DNA of 64,000 nt from Mycobacterium florentinum (GCF_010730355.1 NZ_AP022576.1:1612001-1676000); one strand, 5' to 3'. Counted from the first letter of the stretch, positions 47,432-56,471 are shown. Made by a program: numbers and translations. Notes: generated by a model not told the origin, from the sequence alone.

Positions 47432-47929
47432 ATGACCGCGCGCATCCTGGTGGCCGGGATCGGCAATATCTTCCTGGGCGACGACGGATTCGGCTCCGAA
47501 GTGGTCCGGCATGCCGCACTGCCACAGCACAATCCGAGTGTCCGGGTGACCGACTACGGCATCGCGGGCATGCACCTGGCCTACGACCTGCTCGAGGACT
47601 GGGACACGCTGGTCCTCGTCGACGCGGTACCCAACCGCGGCCGGCCGGGCACCCTGCACGTATTCCAGGCCGACCACGACTCCGGCTGCGCCACGGTCGG
47701 TTTCGACGGTCACAGCATGGATCCGGCCGCGGTGTTCGCCAGCCTGCGAGCACTCGGCGGCAGCCCACCATACACGGTTGTCGTCGGGTGCGAGGCCGGC
47801 AGCGTCGAGGAAGGCATCGGGCTCACCGACCCGGTCGCCAGGGCCGTACCGCGGGCCGTGCACGCCATCGAGGAGATCGTCGCCGCCCTTCAGATTCCGG
47901 CGGCCTGCCCGGAGCACGAGGAGTGCTGA
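47432..47929 (+). CDS. Hydrogenase maturation endopeptidase (HyaD/HupD type)
   Basis: A 165-aa protease that trims the C-terminus of HhyL once nickel is in place. The family start ARILVAGIGNIFLGDDGFGSEV provides the first metal ligand (acidic residue in LGDDGFG). VLVDAVP holds the second Asp, and the third ligand is expected near GFDGHSMDP. The cognate tail begins after His577 of HhyL. It starts at ATG 47432, 17 bp after the membrane peptide and one base before hypC. Confidence 0.93.
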   Translation: MTARILVAGIGNIFLGDDGFGSEVVRHAALPQHNPSVRVTDYGIAGMHLAYDLLEDWDTLVLVDAVPNRGRPGTLHVFQADHDSGCATVGFDGHSMDPAAVFASLRALGGSPPYTVVVGCEAGSVEEGIGLTDPVARAVPRAVHAIEEIVAALQIPAACPEHEEC

Positions 47930-47930
47930 G

Positions 47931-48194
47931 ATGTGTTTGGGGATACCCGGTCAAGTGATCAGGATGCTGGACGGCTACGAGGGCCAGCTCGCCCTGGTCG
48001 ACGTCACGGGCGAGCAGCGCAAGGTCAACGTCGGCATGTTGCCGGACGAGACTTTCGAATGCGGTGACTGGGTGATCATCCACATGGGGTTCGTGGTCGA
48101 GAAGACGGACCGGGCCGGCGCCGAGCAGGCCATGGCCGGTCTCGAGCTGATGGGCCGGGGCGCCATCGATCCCGTGCTCCCGGAGGGCGGTTGA
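47931..48194 (+). CDS. hypC: Hydrogenase assembly chaperone HypC (copy 1)
   Basis: An 87-aa chaperone with the obligatory N-terminal MCLGIPG (Cys2 binds the Fe(CN)2CO unit together with HypD) and a C-terminal helix. It ferries the iron fragment to the large subunit. A second copy follows at 53026, so the operon has two HypC-type partners; one probably serves HypD and the other HhyL. Confidence 0.95.
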   Translation: MCLGIPGQVIRMLDGYEGQLALVDVTGEQRKVNVGMLPDETFECGDWVIIHMGFVVEKTDRAGAEQAMAGLELMGRGAIDPVLPEGG

Positions 48195-48195
48195 G

Positions 48196-50523
48196 ATGAC
48201 CGACGCCCCCGTGCTGCCGCGGTCCGGCTTCTCCGGCACACAGGTCCGGCAGCGCTTCACCGTGACCGGTGTGGTTCAGGGGGTCGGCTTCCGGCCGTTC
48301 GTCCACCGGATCGCGAGCGAACTCGGCCTGGCCGGGTTCGTCGGCAACGACTCCGGCGCGGTCTTTCTCGAGGTCCAGGGCGAACGCGCGCGAGTGGCGG
48401 AGTTCGGTCGCCGGCTGCGTGCGCAGGCCCCGCCACTGGCCCGCATCGCCGCGGTCAGCGTGACAGACCTGACCGCGGACACCGGTTGCGGGCCCGAATT
48501 CCGGATCGTGGCCAGTCGAACGAATGCCGGTGCCGCCACACCGATTCCGCCCGACATCGCGGTGTGCGACGACTGCGTCGCCGAGCTGTTCGACCCGCGC
48601 AACCGTCGCTACCGGCATCCGTTCGTCACGTGCACGAACTGCGGGCCGCGGTTCACCATCATCCGCGGGGTCCCCTATGACCGCCCGGCCACCACGATGT
48701 CGGCGTTCCCCATGTGCGCGCGTTGCGCGGCCGAATACCACGATCCCGCAGATCGCCGGTTCCACGCCCAGCCGATAGCCTGCCCCGAATGCGGCCCCTC
48801 GCTGTGGTTCTGGTCGCGGGCCGGACGCGTCGCCGGGTCGGATGCGGCACTGGCGGCCGCGCAGCGGGCGCTGGCGGCGGGCGCGGTGGTCGCCATCAAG
48901 GGCATCGGCGGCTACCACCTGGCGTGTGCCGTCGACGACGAGACCGCCGTCGGCGCCTTGCGGTCACGAAAAGCTCGGGGCGCCAAGCCCTTCGCCATGC
49001 TGGTCCGCGACTTGGGAGTCGCGCGCCGCTACGCCGTTATCGACGACGCCGAGGCGGCGGTGCTGCGCAGTCCCGCGCGCCCGATCGTGTTGCTGCGGCG
49101 CCGCCCGGACGCACCTGTTGCCGAGGCCGTCGCGCCGGCAAGCCCGCTGCTGGGACTGATGCTGCCGTACTCCCCCATTCACCACCTACTGCTGGCACCC
49201 GCACCCGACACGCTGGTTCTCACCAGCGCCAACCGCTCCGACGAACCCATCTGCTTCACCGACGACGATGCCACGTCCAGGCTTTCGGGACTCTGCGATG
49301 CGATCCTGGATCACGATCGGCCCATTCACGTGCCGTGCGACGACTCCGTGGTGCGCGTGGTCGACGGTCGCGAACTTCCGATCCGGCGCTCGCGCGGCTA
49401 CGCCCCGCTGCCCGTCGACCTGGGGCGCACCGGTCCGGCGGTGCTCGCGGTGGGCGGCGAGCTGAAGAACACGTCCTGCCTCACCGACGGTTCGCGTGCC
49501 TACCTGTCGGGTCACATCGGCGACATGGCGACCTGGGAGACACTGCGGGCGTTCGAGCGGGCGGTGGGCCAACTCAGCGAAATCCGTGGTGAGCCGGCCC
49601 GATTGGCCGCCGACCTGCACCCGGGGTATCACACCCGAAGCTGGGCCGAGCGTCATGTCGGCAACCGGCCGCTGGACCTCGTCCAGCACCACCACGCGCA
49701 TGTGGTGTCGCTGCTGGCCGAACACGGACGCCTCGGCGAACCCGTCGTCGGCGTCTCGTTCGACGGCACCGGCTACGGCCGCGATCAGACGATCTGGGGC
49801 GGGGAGATCCTAGTCCTCGGTCACGACAGTCACCGCTTCGTGCGAGCCGGCCATCTGCTCCCGGTGCCGCTGCCGGGCGGCGACGCCGCGGTGCGCAATC
49901 CGTGGCGGATGGCGCTGTCCCAGTTGTGGACGGCCGGCATCGACTGGGCACCGGAGCTCGCGCCGGTCGCCGCGGCCACAACCGCGGAATTGCGGCTCAC
50001 CCGTTCGCAATTGGAGAGTGGGGCGGGATGTGTACCGTGCTCCAGCATGGGCCGGCTGTTCGACGCGGTCGCTTCCCTGCTGGGAGTGCGGCACCGCATC
50101 GACTACGAAGGCCAGGCCGCCATCGAGCTCGAGGCGCTGGCGCAGCGCGCGAGCGGCCCCGGGCCGGCGCTGCCGCTGACGGTGCGGGCCGACGGGGTGA
50201 TCGATCCGGCCACGTGCATCCAAACGACGGTGTCGGCGCTGTACGCGGGCACCCCACCGGCGCTGCTGGCGGCCGCGTTCCACCGGGCGGTCGCGAACGC
50301 CGTCGCCACGGTGGTCACGCAGGTCGCCGGCCCGATCCGGCTGGTCGGCCTCACCGGCGGCGTGTTCCAGAACGTGCTGCTGTTACGCGCCTGCCGTGAG
50401 CTGTTGTGGCACAACGGGTTCGAAGTACTCACCCATCATACCGTTCCCCCCAACGACGGCGGTCTGGCGTTGGGTCAGGCGGCGATCTCGGTGTTGACCG
50501 CACTCGAGGAGACGGTGTCATGA
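48196..50523 (+). CDS. hypF: Carbamoyltransferase HypF
   Basis: A 775-aa enzyme that starts cyanide-ligand synthesis by turning carbamoyl phosphate into carbamoyl-AMP and moving the carbamoyl group to HypE. In order: an acylphosphatase domain (TGVVQGVGFRPFVHR, 15-100), two zinc fingers (CDDC...CTNC, CARC...CPEC, about 115-200), a YrdC domain (AIKGIGGYHLACAV, 210-390) and a Kae1-like domain (HHHAHVVSLLAEHG, SFDGTGYG, TGGVFQN). Full length. The stop overlaps the next ATG by 4 bp. Confidence 0.97.
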   Translation: MTDAPVLPRSGFSGTQVRQRFTVTGVVQGVGFRPFVHRIASELGLAGFVGNDSGAVFLEVQGERARVAEFGRRLRAQAPPLARIAAVSVTDLTADTGCGPEFRIVASRTNAGAATPIPPDIAVCDDCVAELFDPRNRRYRHPFVTCTNCGPRFTIIRGVPYDRPATTMSAFPMCARCAAEYHDPADRRFHAQPIACPECGPSLWFWSRAGRVAGSDAALAAAQRALAAGAVVAIKGIGGYHLACAVDDETAVGALRSRKARGAKPFAMLVRDLGVARRYAVIDDAEAAVLRSPARPIVLLRRRPDAPVAEAVAPASPLLGLMLPYSPIHHLLLAPAPDTLVLTSANRSDEPICFTDDDATSRLSGLCDAILDHDRPIHVPCDDSVVRVVDGRELPIRRSRGYAPLPVDLGRTGPAVLAVGGELKNTSCLTDGSRAYLSGHIGDMATWETLRAFERAVGQLSEIRGEPARLAADLHPGYHTRSWAERHVGNRPLDLVQHHHAHVVSLLAEHGRLGEPVVGVSFDGTGYGRDQTIWGGEILVLGHDSHRFVRAGHLLPVPLPGGDAAVRNPWRMALSQLWTAGIDWAPELAPVAAATTAELRLTRSQLESGAGCVPCSSMGRLFDAVASLLGVRHRIDYEGQAAIELEALAQRASGPGPALPLTVRADGVIDPATCIQTTVSALYAGTPPALLAAAFHRAVANAVATVVTQVAGPIRLVGLTGGVFQNVLLLRACRELLWHNGFEVLTHHTVPPNDGGLALGQAAISVLTALEETVS

Positions 50524-51239
50524 CGGCGATCACCGCGATCGACCGCGGGCTGGGTGCCGACTTGGCCGAAGACCTGGCGGCCACCGCGTTCACGTTGGCC
50601 AAGCGGTTCGCCGCGGGCGCCACCATGTGGTCCATCGCCCCGTCCTGGGAGCCGCATGCGCTCCACATCGCGGTCGAGTTCGTCCATCCGGTGATCATGG
50701 GGAAGCGGGCGCTGCCCGCCGTCGCGCTCACCGGGCCCGATCTGGTTGACCTGGTGCGGGTTTCGGTGCGTCCGGGCGACATCGTGATCGCGGTCTGCGG
50801 TGCCGACAACGCTGACGTTCGGTCGGTGATGCGCCGCGGCCCCGCGTGGGGTGCCACCACGATCTGGATCGGCAGCGGCGAACGGCCTCGGGCGGGAATG
50901 GCCGATCACGTGCTGTGGCTCGACGACCCCGATCCGCGCCTGCCGGCAACCGGTGGCTTCGTGTTGTTCTATCACCTGCTGTGGGAGCTCACCCACGTCT
51001 GTTTCGAGCACTCCGGTCTACTCAAACCCGAGTCCCCCGAAGACGTCTGTGTCACGTGTAGCGACGAGGGCCGCCTCGGCGAGGTGGCGGACGCCTCGCC
51101 CGACGGGACGGCCAGTGTGCGCACCGCGCATGGCGTCGAGAACGTGGTGACCACGCTTGTCGGCCCGGTCGCTCCGGGCGATTTGGTGCTCGTGCACGCC
51201 GGCACCGCGATCAGCCGAATCGACGAGGACGCTTCATGA
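50520..51239 (+). CDS. SIS-like protein with HypC-like C-terminal domain
   Basis: A 239-aa protein. Residues 10-170 have the layout of a sugar-isomerase (SIS) fold: VRPGDIVIAVCGADNADV followed by GATTIWIGSG, then LFYHLLWELTHVCFEH. Residues 175-235 look like a HypC/HupF domain: C177VTC180SDEG at the place of HypC's MCLGIPG, and GDLVLVHAGTAISRI like HypC's GDYVLVHAGFAI. It lies between hypF and a second SIS protein, with 4-bp overlaps at both ends. No function is known; a maturation factor that holds HypC partners is likely. Confidence 0.75.
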   Translation: MTAITAIDRGLGADLAEDLAATAFTLAKRFAAGATMWSIAPSWEPHALHIAVEFVHPVIMGKRALPAVALTGPDLVDLVRVSVRPGDIVIAVCGADNADVRSVMRRGPAWGATTIWIGSGERPRAGMADHVLWLDDPDPRLPATGGFVLFYHLLWELTHVCFEHSGLLKPESPEDVCVTCSDEGRLGEVADASPDGTASVRTAHGVENVVTTLVGPVAPGDLVLVHAGTAISRIDEDAS

Positions 51240-51904
51240 GCCACGACGAACCCACCAACTTCCTCTATCCGTTCATCGACGCCGAAGAGGACGACCCCAC
51301 CTCGCTGCTCGCCGACCTGGCCGCGTCGGCACGGGCGAAGGCGGCCGAGAGCCTGGCATTGCGGCACGCCACCCTGGAGGCCAACGCCGACCTGCTGGAC
51401 GCGGCGGCCACCGAGACGGCACGCCGGTTCGCCGCGGGCGGACGGATGTTCACCTTCGGAAACGGCGGCAGCTGCACGGATTCCACGACCCTGGCCGGCT
51501 TGTTCGCCCGGCCGCCGGTCGGCAAGTCGCTACCGGCCTGGTCGTTGACCGCCGATCAGGCCATCGTGACCGCACTGGGCAACGACGTCGGCTTCGAGCT
51601 GGTGTTCGCCCGTCAGCTGATCGCCCGGGCGAAGGCCGGCGACATCGCCATCGCGATGTCGACCAGCGGCAACTCGCCGAATCTGCTCACCGCGCTGGCC
51701 GAGGCGCGTCAACGCGGGCTGTACACCATCGGATTCGCCGGCTACGACGGCGGTGCCTTCGCGAACAATCCAAATGTGGACGCCTGCTTTGTCGTTCGAT
51801 CGCAGAGTGTGCACCGGATCCAGGAATCGCAAGCACTGCTCGGCTATCGACTGTGGTTGGCGGTTCACGAACGATCCGGCGAACCGGATTTGGGAGCGGC
51901 ATGA
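51236..51904 (+). CDS. SIS-domain protein, GmhA-like with altered metal site
   Basis: A 222-aa protein of the phosphoheptose-isomerase (GmhA) type. The phosphate loop is conserved: FGNGGSCTDS (about 77-86) and MSTSGNSPN (about 141-149). In GmhA the metal ligands are His and Glu of the helix after GNGGS, Gln of RIQE and a later His. Here the helix reads STTLAGLF, RIQE is kept, and the later position is Tyr (LLGYRLW). So the phosphosugar site remains but zinc catalysis looks lost. Between the HypC-tailed protein and hypE with 4-bp overlaps, so a hydrogenase-related role is expected. Confidence 0.8.
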   Translation: MSHDEPTNFLYPFIDAEEDDPTSLLADLAASARAKAAESLALRHATLEANADLLDAAATETARRFAAGGRMFTFGNGGSCTDSTTLAGLFARPPVGKSLPAWSLTADQAIVTALGNDVGFELVFARQLIARAKAGDIAIAMSTSGNSPNLLTALAEARQRGLYTIGFAGYDGGAFANNPNVDACFVVRSQSVHRIQESQALLGYRLWLAVHERSGEPDLGAA

Positions 51905-53013
51905 AAAATAGAGCAGGAGAATACCTTTCATCGGGCCCACGCTTCGCCGAGGGCGAGGTGATCGAGCGGATCGAGTCGTTCCGCAGGCGACGGCCCCGGC
52001 TGCTGGACGACCACGTGACGCTGGCGCACGGCGCCGGCGGCAAGGCGTCGGCGGCACTGGTGGATGCGGTGTTCATGGAGGCGTTCCGCAATCCGGCGCT
52101 GGAGTCACTCGGTGACGGCGCGGTGCTCACGTTGCCCAGCGGCGAGCGGCTCGCGATGTCGACGGATTCTTTTGTGGTGCAGCCCAGGCGTTTTCCCGGC
52201 GGCTCGGTCGGTGAGCTCGCCGTCCACGGCACCTGCAACGACCTGGCGATGACCGGCGCCGTGCCGGCCTGGATTTCGGCGGCGTTCGTGCTCGAGGAGG
52301 GCTTCGCGATCGCCGAGTTGAAGGAGATCGTCGCCGACATGGCGGCCGCCGCCGCCAAAGCCGGCGTGCAGATCGTCACCGGCGACACCAAGGTGGTGCC
52401 CAGGGGCGCGGCCGACGGACTGTTCATCACCACCACGGGAGCCGGCGCCATCCCGGCCGGACGCACGCTGTCGGCGGATTCGGTGCGCGTCGGCGACAAA
52501 CTGCTGTTGTCCGGGTCGATGGGGGATCACGGCATGGCCGTCATGCTCGCCCGCGGCGACCTGGCCATCGAGGCCGACATCGCGTCCGACACCGCCAGCC
52601 TCAGCCCGCTGGTGGAATTGCTGATGGCCGCCGCGCCGTCCACCCGCTGGCTGCGCGACGCCACCCGGGGCGGCGTGGGCACGGTGTGCAACGAGCTGGC
52701 TCAGGCCTGCGGTCTCGGGGTGGTGCTCGACGAGGAGCGACTTCCGTTGCAGCCTATGGTTAATGGCGCGTGTGAGCTGCTCGGCATCGACCCGCTCTAT
52801 GTCGCCAACGAGGGCAAGTTCGTCGCCGTCGTCGCACCCGAGGAGGCCGAGGCCGGACTGGCCGCGCTGCGGTCGCATTCGCTGGGCGCGCAGGCGGCCG
52901 AGGTCGGGGAAATCGTCACCGAACCCGCGGAAAGCGTGGTACTGCGCACCGGATTCGGCGGGACGCGGATCGTCGACATGCTCGTCGGGGATCCGTTGCC
53001 CCGGATCTGTTGA
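51901..53013 (+). CDS. hypE: Hydrogenase maturation protein HypE
   Basis: A 370-aa PurM-like ATPase that dehydrates the carbamoyl group on its C-terminal Cys to a thiocyanate, the source of the CN ligands. The N-terminal glycine-rich HGAGGKASA and the terminal PRIC with the acceptor Cys370 are both present. About 30 extra residues precede the usual start; ATG 51901 is chosen because it overlaps the preceding stop as ATGA. The much longer upstream frame runs through the SIS gene in another phase and is not real. Confidence 0.96.
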   Translation: MKNRAGEYLSSGPRFAEGEVIERIESFRRRRPRLLDDHVTLAHGAGGKASAALVDAVFMEAFRNPALESLGDGAVLTLPSGERLAMSTDSFVVQPRRFPGGSVGELAVHGTCNDLAMTGAVPAWISAAFVLEEGFAIAELKEIVADMAAAAAKAGVQIVTGDTKVVPRGAADGLFITTTGAGAIPAGRTLSADSVRVGDKLLLSGSMGDHGMAVMLARGDLAIEADIASDTASLSPLVELLMAAAPSTRWLRDATRGGVGTVCNELAQACGLGVVLDEERLPLQPMVNGACELLGIDPLYVANEGKFVAVVAPEEAEAGLAALRSHSLGAQAAEVGEIVTEPAESVVLRTGFGGTRIVDMLVGDPLPRIC

Positions 53014-53025
53014 GAGGAGCCGGAC

Positions 53026-53298
53026 ATGTGCCTTGGAATTCCGGGCCGGATCGTGGAAATCACCGATCCGGCAAACTATTTGGCGAAGGTCGACGTCAGC
53101 GGCGTCCAGCGCACGATCAGTGTGCGCCTGCTGGAAGGCGACTTGCCCGAGCCCGACGAGTGGGTGCTGGTCCACGTCGGGTTCGCGATGGCCACGATCG
53201 ACGAAACCGAAGCGCTGCTCACCTTAGCCGCGATCAAGAAACTCGGCGACGCCTACACGACCGAAATAGCGGCCTTCGACTCGTCGGCCATTATTTAA
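53026..53298 (+). CDS. hypC: Hydrogenase assembly chaperone HypC (copy 2)
   Basis: A 90-aa HypC-family protein beginning MCLGIPGRIVEI, with Cys2 in place, and GFAMATIDE before the C-terminal helix. The first copy is at 47931. It is directly followed by hypD (10-bp gap), so this copy is the better candidate for the HypCD complex. GAGGAGC precedes ATG 53026. Confidence 0.94.
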   Translation: MCLGIPGRIVEITDPANYLAKVDVSGVQRTISVRLLEGDLPEPDEWVLVHVGFAMATIDETEALLTLAAIKKLGDAYTTEIAAFDSSAII

Positions 53299-53308
53299 GG
53301 GGACGGCA

Positions 53309-54439
53309 ATGAAATTCGTTGACGAATTCCGTGATCCCGCGGCGGCCCGCAAGCTGCTCGCCGCCATCGAACACCTGGCCGGTGCCGGCGGCGATCAGTT
53401 CAAGTTCATGGAGGTGTGCGGCGGGCACACCCACACCATCTACCGGCACGGTATCGAGCACCTACTGCCCGAAAACGTCGAATTGGTGCACGGCCCGGGC
53501 TGTCCGGTCTGTGTGATCCCGATGGGCCGCATCGACGACGCGATGTGGCTGGCCGGCCGGCCCGACGTGATCTTCACCTGTTTCGGCGACATGATGCGGG
53601 TACCCGGTTCGAACGGAAGCCTGTTGGACGCCAAGGCCCGCGGTGCCGACGTCCGATTCGTCTACTCACCGCTGGACGCTTTGAAGATCGCGGTCGACAA
53701 CCCGGACCGCCACGTGGTGTTCTTCGCGATCGGCTTCGAAACCACCGCACCGTCAACAGCGGTCACACTGGTGCGGGCTCGCGATCTGGGCCTCGAGAAT
53801 TTCAGCGTGTTCTGCAACCACGTCACGATCGTGCCGCCGATCAAGGCGATCCTGGAGTCGCCGGATCTGCGACTGTCGGGCTTCATCGGCCCCGGGCACG
53901 TGTCGACCGTGGTCGGCAACCGGCCGTATCGATTCGTCCCGGAGGTGTATCGAAAGCCGTTGGTAGTAGCCGGGTTCGAGCCGTTGGACATCCTGGCCTC
54001 GGTCGCGATGCTGCTGCGTCAGATCCGCGAGGGCCGCTGCGAGGTGGAGAACCAGTACAAGCGGGTGGTGCCCGAGAATGGCAACCCGGCCGCGCTGGCG
54101 TTGATGGGCAAGGTGTTCGCGCTGCGTCCGCATTTCGAGTGGCGCGGCCTGGGCTTCATCTCGCAAAGCGCGCTGCGGCTGCACGACGACTTCGCGGAGT
54201 TCGACGCCGAGCTGCGGTTCGCGATGCCCGGCGTGCGGGTCGCCGATCCGAAGGCATGCCAATGCGGCGAGGTGCTCAAAGGTGTGTTGAAGCCTTGGGA
54301 ATGCAAGGTTTTCGGTACCGCGTGCACCCCGGAGACCCCGATCGGGACGTGCATGGTGTCCCCCGAGGGCGCGTGCGCGGCCTATTACAACTTCGGTCGC
54401 ATGCACCGCGATGCCGTCAAGCTGGTGGCGCGGCCTTGA
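53309..54439 (+). CDS. hypD: Hydrogenase maturation protein HypD
   Basis: A 376-aa scaffold on which iron receives its CN and CO ligands. The signature blocks are MEVCGGHTH (about 35-43), HGPGCPVCV, GFETTAPSTA and the C-terminal cluster Cys residues in CQCGEVLKG, FGTACTPETPIGTCMVSPEGAC. Length typical. The stop overlaps a TTG start of the next gene as TTGA. Confidence 0.96.
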   Translation: MKFVDEFRDPAAARKLLAAIEHLAGAGGDQFKFMEVCGGHTHTIYRHGIEHLLPENVELVHGPGCPVCVIPMGRIDDAMWLAGRPDVIFTCFGDMMRVPGSNGSLLDAKARGADVRFVYSPLDALKIAVDNPDRHVVFFAIGFETTAPSTAVTLVRARDLGLENFSVFCNHVTIVPPIKAILESPDLRLSGFIGPGHVSTVVGNRPYRFVPEVYRKPLVVAGFEPLDILASVAMLLRQIREGRCEVENQYKRVVPENGNPAALALMGKVFALRPHFEWRGLGFISQSALRLHDDFAEFDAELRFAMPGVRVADPKACQCGEVLKGVLKPWECKVFGTACTPETPIGTCMVSPEGACAAYYNFGRMHRDAVKLVARP

Positions 54440-55167
54440 ACCACCAGGGCGCCGAGATGTTCGCCCGCTACGCCTATGCGCCCAACGCGCTGGGCTATTG
54501 CGGTCCGCCCCTGGGCGCGACCCTGCGCGACGGCTCGGTCGATCAGTTGCGCGCCGCGGCGGCGACGTTCTCCGGGGCGTGGCCGTACCTGCGGGTGCTG
54601 TCCGCGCTGACCGGCATCGCCGACCCGCTGGATCATCGCCTGGTCGAATCGTATTGGCTCGGTGGCGGAATCGGCGCCGGCATCGATCCGCGGGCCTTCT
54701 TCGACGAGTTGCTGGCGATCATCGGTCCGCAGGCCGGCCGGTACTGGTCACACCTGACACCGGAGTTGGCCGGCGAAGCCGCCGGCAACCACTGCTTCCA
54801 CGTGTTCGGGGTGTATCCGTGGACGCGGTTTTTGGGCCGGGGTATGGACGATCACCCGCTCAGCGTGCTGGACAACTGCCGGATCACTTGGGGCACAGTC
54901 GTTTCCCGAACGGCAGACGATGTCGAGGTGAGGTGCCGACGGCTGGTGTGCGACGGGTCGGTGCTCGCGCTCGCCCAACCGTCGGTGCGAGCACTCGACG
55001 TCTGGGCCGACGGGTACAGCGCGGTGCCCGATGTGGCCGTCGGTGACGAAGTCGCGGTGCACTGGGGCCGGCTGTGTGGCCGGCTGGACCCGCGGCAGGT
55101 GCGCGCGCTTTCCGAGAGCACCGACCGGCAGCTGCGGGTGACCAGCCGACGGCTGGCGCACGTCTAG
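54436..55167 (+). CDS. Conserved hypothetical protein, DUF6390-like
   Basis: A 243-aa protein found at the end of group 1h hydrogenase maturation clusters; I believe it is DUF6390. The N-terminal block MFARYAYAPNALGYCGPP and later SYWLGGGIGAGIDP, HCFHVFGVYPWTRFLGRG and DNCRITWGTV are conserved-looking. No membrane segment. The start may be TTG 54436 (overlapping the hypD stop) or ATG 54457 with AGGG upstream. Presumably a maturation or quality-control factor; its role is unknown. Confidence 0.8.
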   Translation: MNHQGAEMFARYAYAPNALGYCGPPLGATLRDGSVDQLRAAAATFSGAWPYLRVLSALTGIADPLDHRLVESYWLGGGIGAGIDPRAFFDELLAIIGPQAGRYWSHLTPELAGEAAGNHCFHVFGVYPWTRFLGRGMDDHPLSVLDNCRITWGTVVSRTADDVEVRCRRLVCDGSVLALAQPSVRALDVWADGYSAVPDVAVGDEVAVHWGRLCGRLDPRQVRALSESTDRQLRVTSRRLAHV

Positions 55168-55185
55168 CCATGCCAGACTGGGGCC

Positions 55186-56316
55186 ATGTCTGGTCCAGCG
55201 CCCGGGTCCCTGTGCGATGTGCTTCCCGCGGCGGCGGCACTGCTCGGAGTACCGGATGCCGTCGACCGGTTGGCGGTCACGGAATCGGTTGCCGAACAGG
55301 TTGATCGGGTCGCCGTCGTGCTGGTCGACGGCCTGGGCTGGCACCTGTTGCCGGAATTGGAGGGTAGCGCGCCGCTGCTGGCCTCGGTTTTGGCCGGCGG
55401 CGTCGGGCAGATGAGCCAGCTCCTGTGTACCTTTCCGTCGACGACGCCCAGCAGCCTGGTGTCGCTGGGCACCGGCGCTCGGCCGGGTGAGCACGGCATT
55501 CTCGGCTTCACCCTCAACGTCCCCGGCACCGAACGGGTACTCACCCACATCTATTGGCGTGACGACCCGCCGTCGGCGCAGTGGCAGCCGTTGCCGACCT
55601 GGTTTCAGCGGCTGCAGCGCCGCGGGGTGGCCGCGCGGGCGGTGCTGCCGGCGTTGTTCATGGGCAGCGGGCTGACGGATTCGGCGTATCGCGGTGCCGA
55701 CTTTCGCCCGAGCGGCCCCGACGACGACTACGCCCAGCTGGTCATCGACGAGTTGCGCGCGGCACCCGGGCTGGTCTACGGCTACACCGCCGACCTGGAC
55801 ACCGCCGCGCACCTGTTCGGTATCGGATCGCCGCACTGGCACGCGGCGGCCGCGCGGGTCGACGCGCTGCTGACCCGCCTGGTCGACACCCTGCCCGCGA
55901 ACGCGGCGCTGCTGGTGACCGCCGACCACGGCGGCCTCAACGTCCCGCCGCAGGCCCGTGTCGACCTGGACACCGACACCCGGCTGAGCGAGGGCATCCG
56001 GGTGGTCGCGGGCGAACCGCGGGTGCGCTACCTGCACACCGTGCCGGGCGCGGCGGCCGACGTGCAGGCGACATGGAGCGGGCTGCTGGACGGCCGGGCC
56101 GAGGTCTACGGTCGCGACCAGGCGGTGGCCACCGGGATGTTCGGGCCGGTCGACCCGGGGCATCTGGCGCGCATCGGCGACGTCGTCGTGATCTGCACCG
56201 GCGACACCGCGGTGCTGGCCACCAAGCGCGAGCCCCCGGAAGCGGCCCGGCTCATCGGATTTCACGGTGGGGCCACCGCGGCCGAAATGGCGATCCCGCT
56301 GATCGTTTTCGGATAG
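55186..56316 (+). CDS. Alkaline phosphatase superfamily phosphodiesterase-like protein
   Basis: A 376-aa protein of the type I phosphodiesterase/nucleotide pyrophosphatase group. LVDGLGW (metal Asp), the nucleophile region FPSTTPSSLVSLGTGARPGEHGILG, and later DLDTAAHLFG and TADHGGLNV give the two-metal site. No signal peptide is obvious, so it is probably cytosolic. It starts 18 bp after the last hydrogenase gene and might be read through, but similar proteins occur without a hydrogenase, so a link is doubtful. Substrate unknown. Confidence 0.88.
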   Translation: MSGPAPGSLCDVLPAAAALLGVPDAVDRLAVTESVAEQVDRVAVVLVDGLGWHLLPELEGSAPLLASVLAGGVGQMSQLLCTFPSTTPSSLVSLGTGARPGEHGILGFTLNVPGTERVLTHIYWRDDPPSAQWQPLPTWFQRLQRRGVAARAVLPALFMGSGLTDSAYRGADFRPSGPDDDYAQLVIDELRAAPGLVYGYTADLDTAAHLFGIGSPHWHAAAARVDALLTRLVDTLPANAALLVTADHGGLNVPPQARVDLDTDTRLSEGIRVVAGEPRVRYLHTVPGAAADVQATWSGLLDGRAEVYGRDQAVATGMFGPVDPGHLARIGDVVVICTGDTAVLATKREPPEAARLIGFHGGATAAEMAIPLIVFG

Positions 56317-56465
56317 CCGGCGCATCCGACATCGCGATTCAAAACGGTTGCAGCACAGCTTTATTGGTGTCGACGTGTGACGCAGGACACGTTGATCGCC
56401 GACAGTGCACAACAGACTCGGATCGACCTCACAGCTGGCGACGGCCGATCACCAGTTTCGTCCTG

Positions 56466-56471
56466 TACAGT
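56466..56471 (+). promoter_or_regulatory. Candidate -10 element of a leaderless transcript
   Basis: TACAGT fits TANNNT and ends nine bases before the GTG at 56481, and no ribosome-binding site is visible there. This is the arrangement of mycobacterial leaderless genes. No convincing -35 is present, which is common for this class. Confidence 0.4.

Noticed and set aside
51157..51900. Long N-terminal extension of HypE
   Set aside because: The upstream frame overlaps the SIS gene fully, and HypE homology begins only after 51901, where an ATGA overlap gives a normal start.
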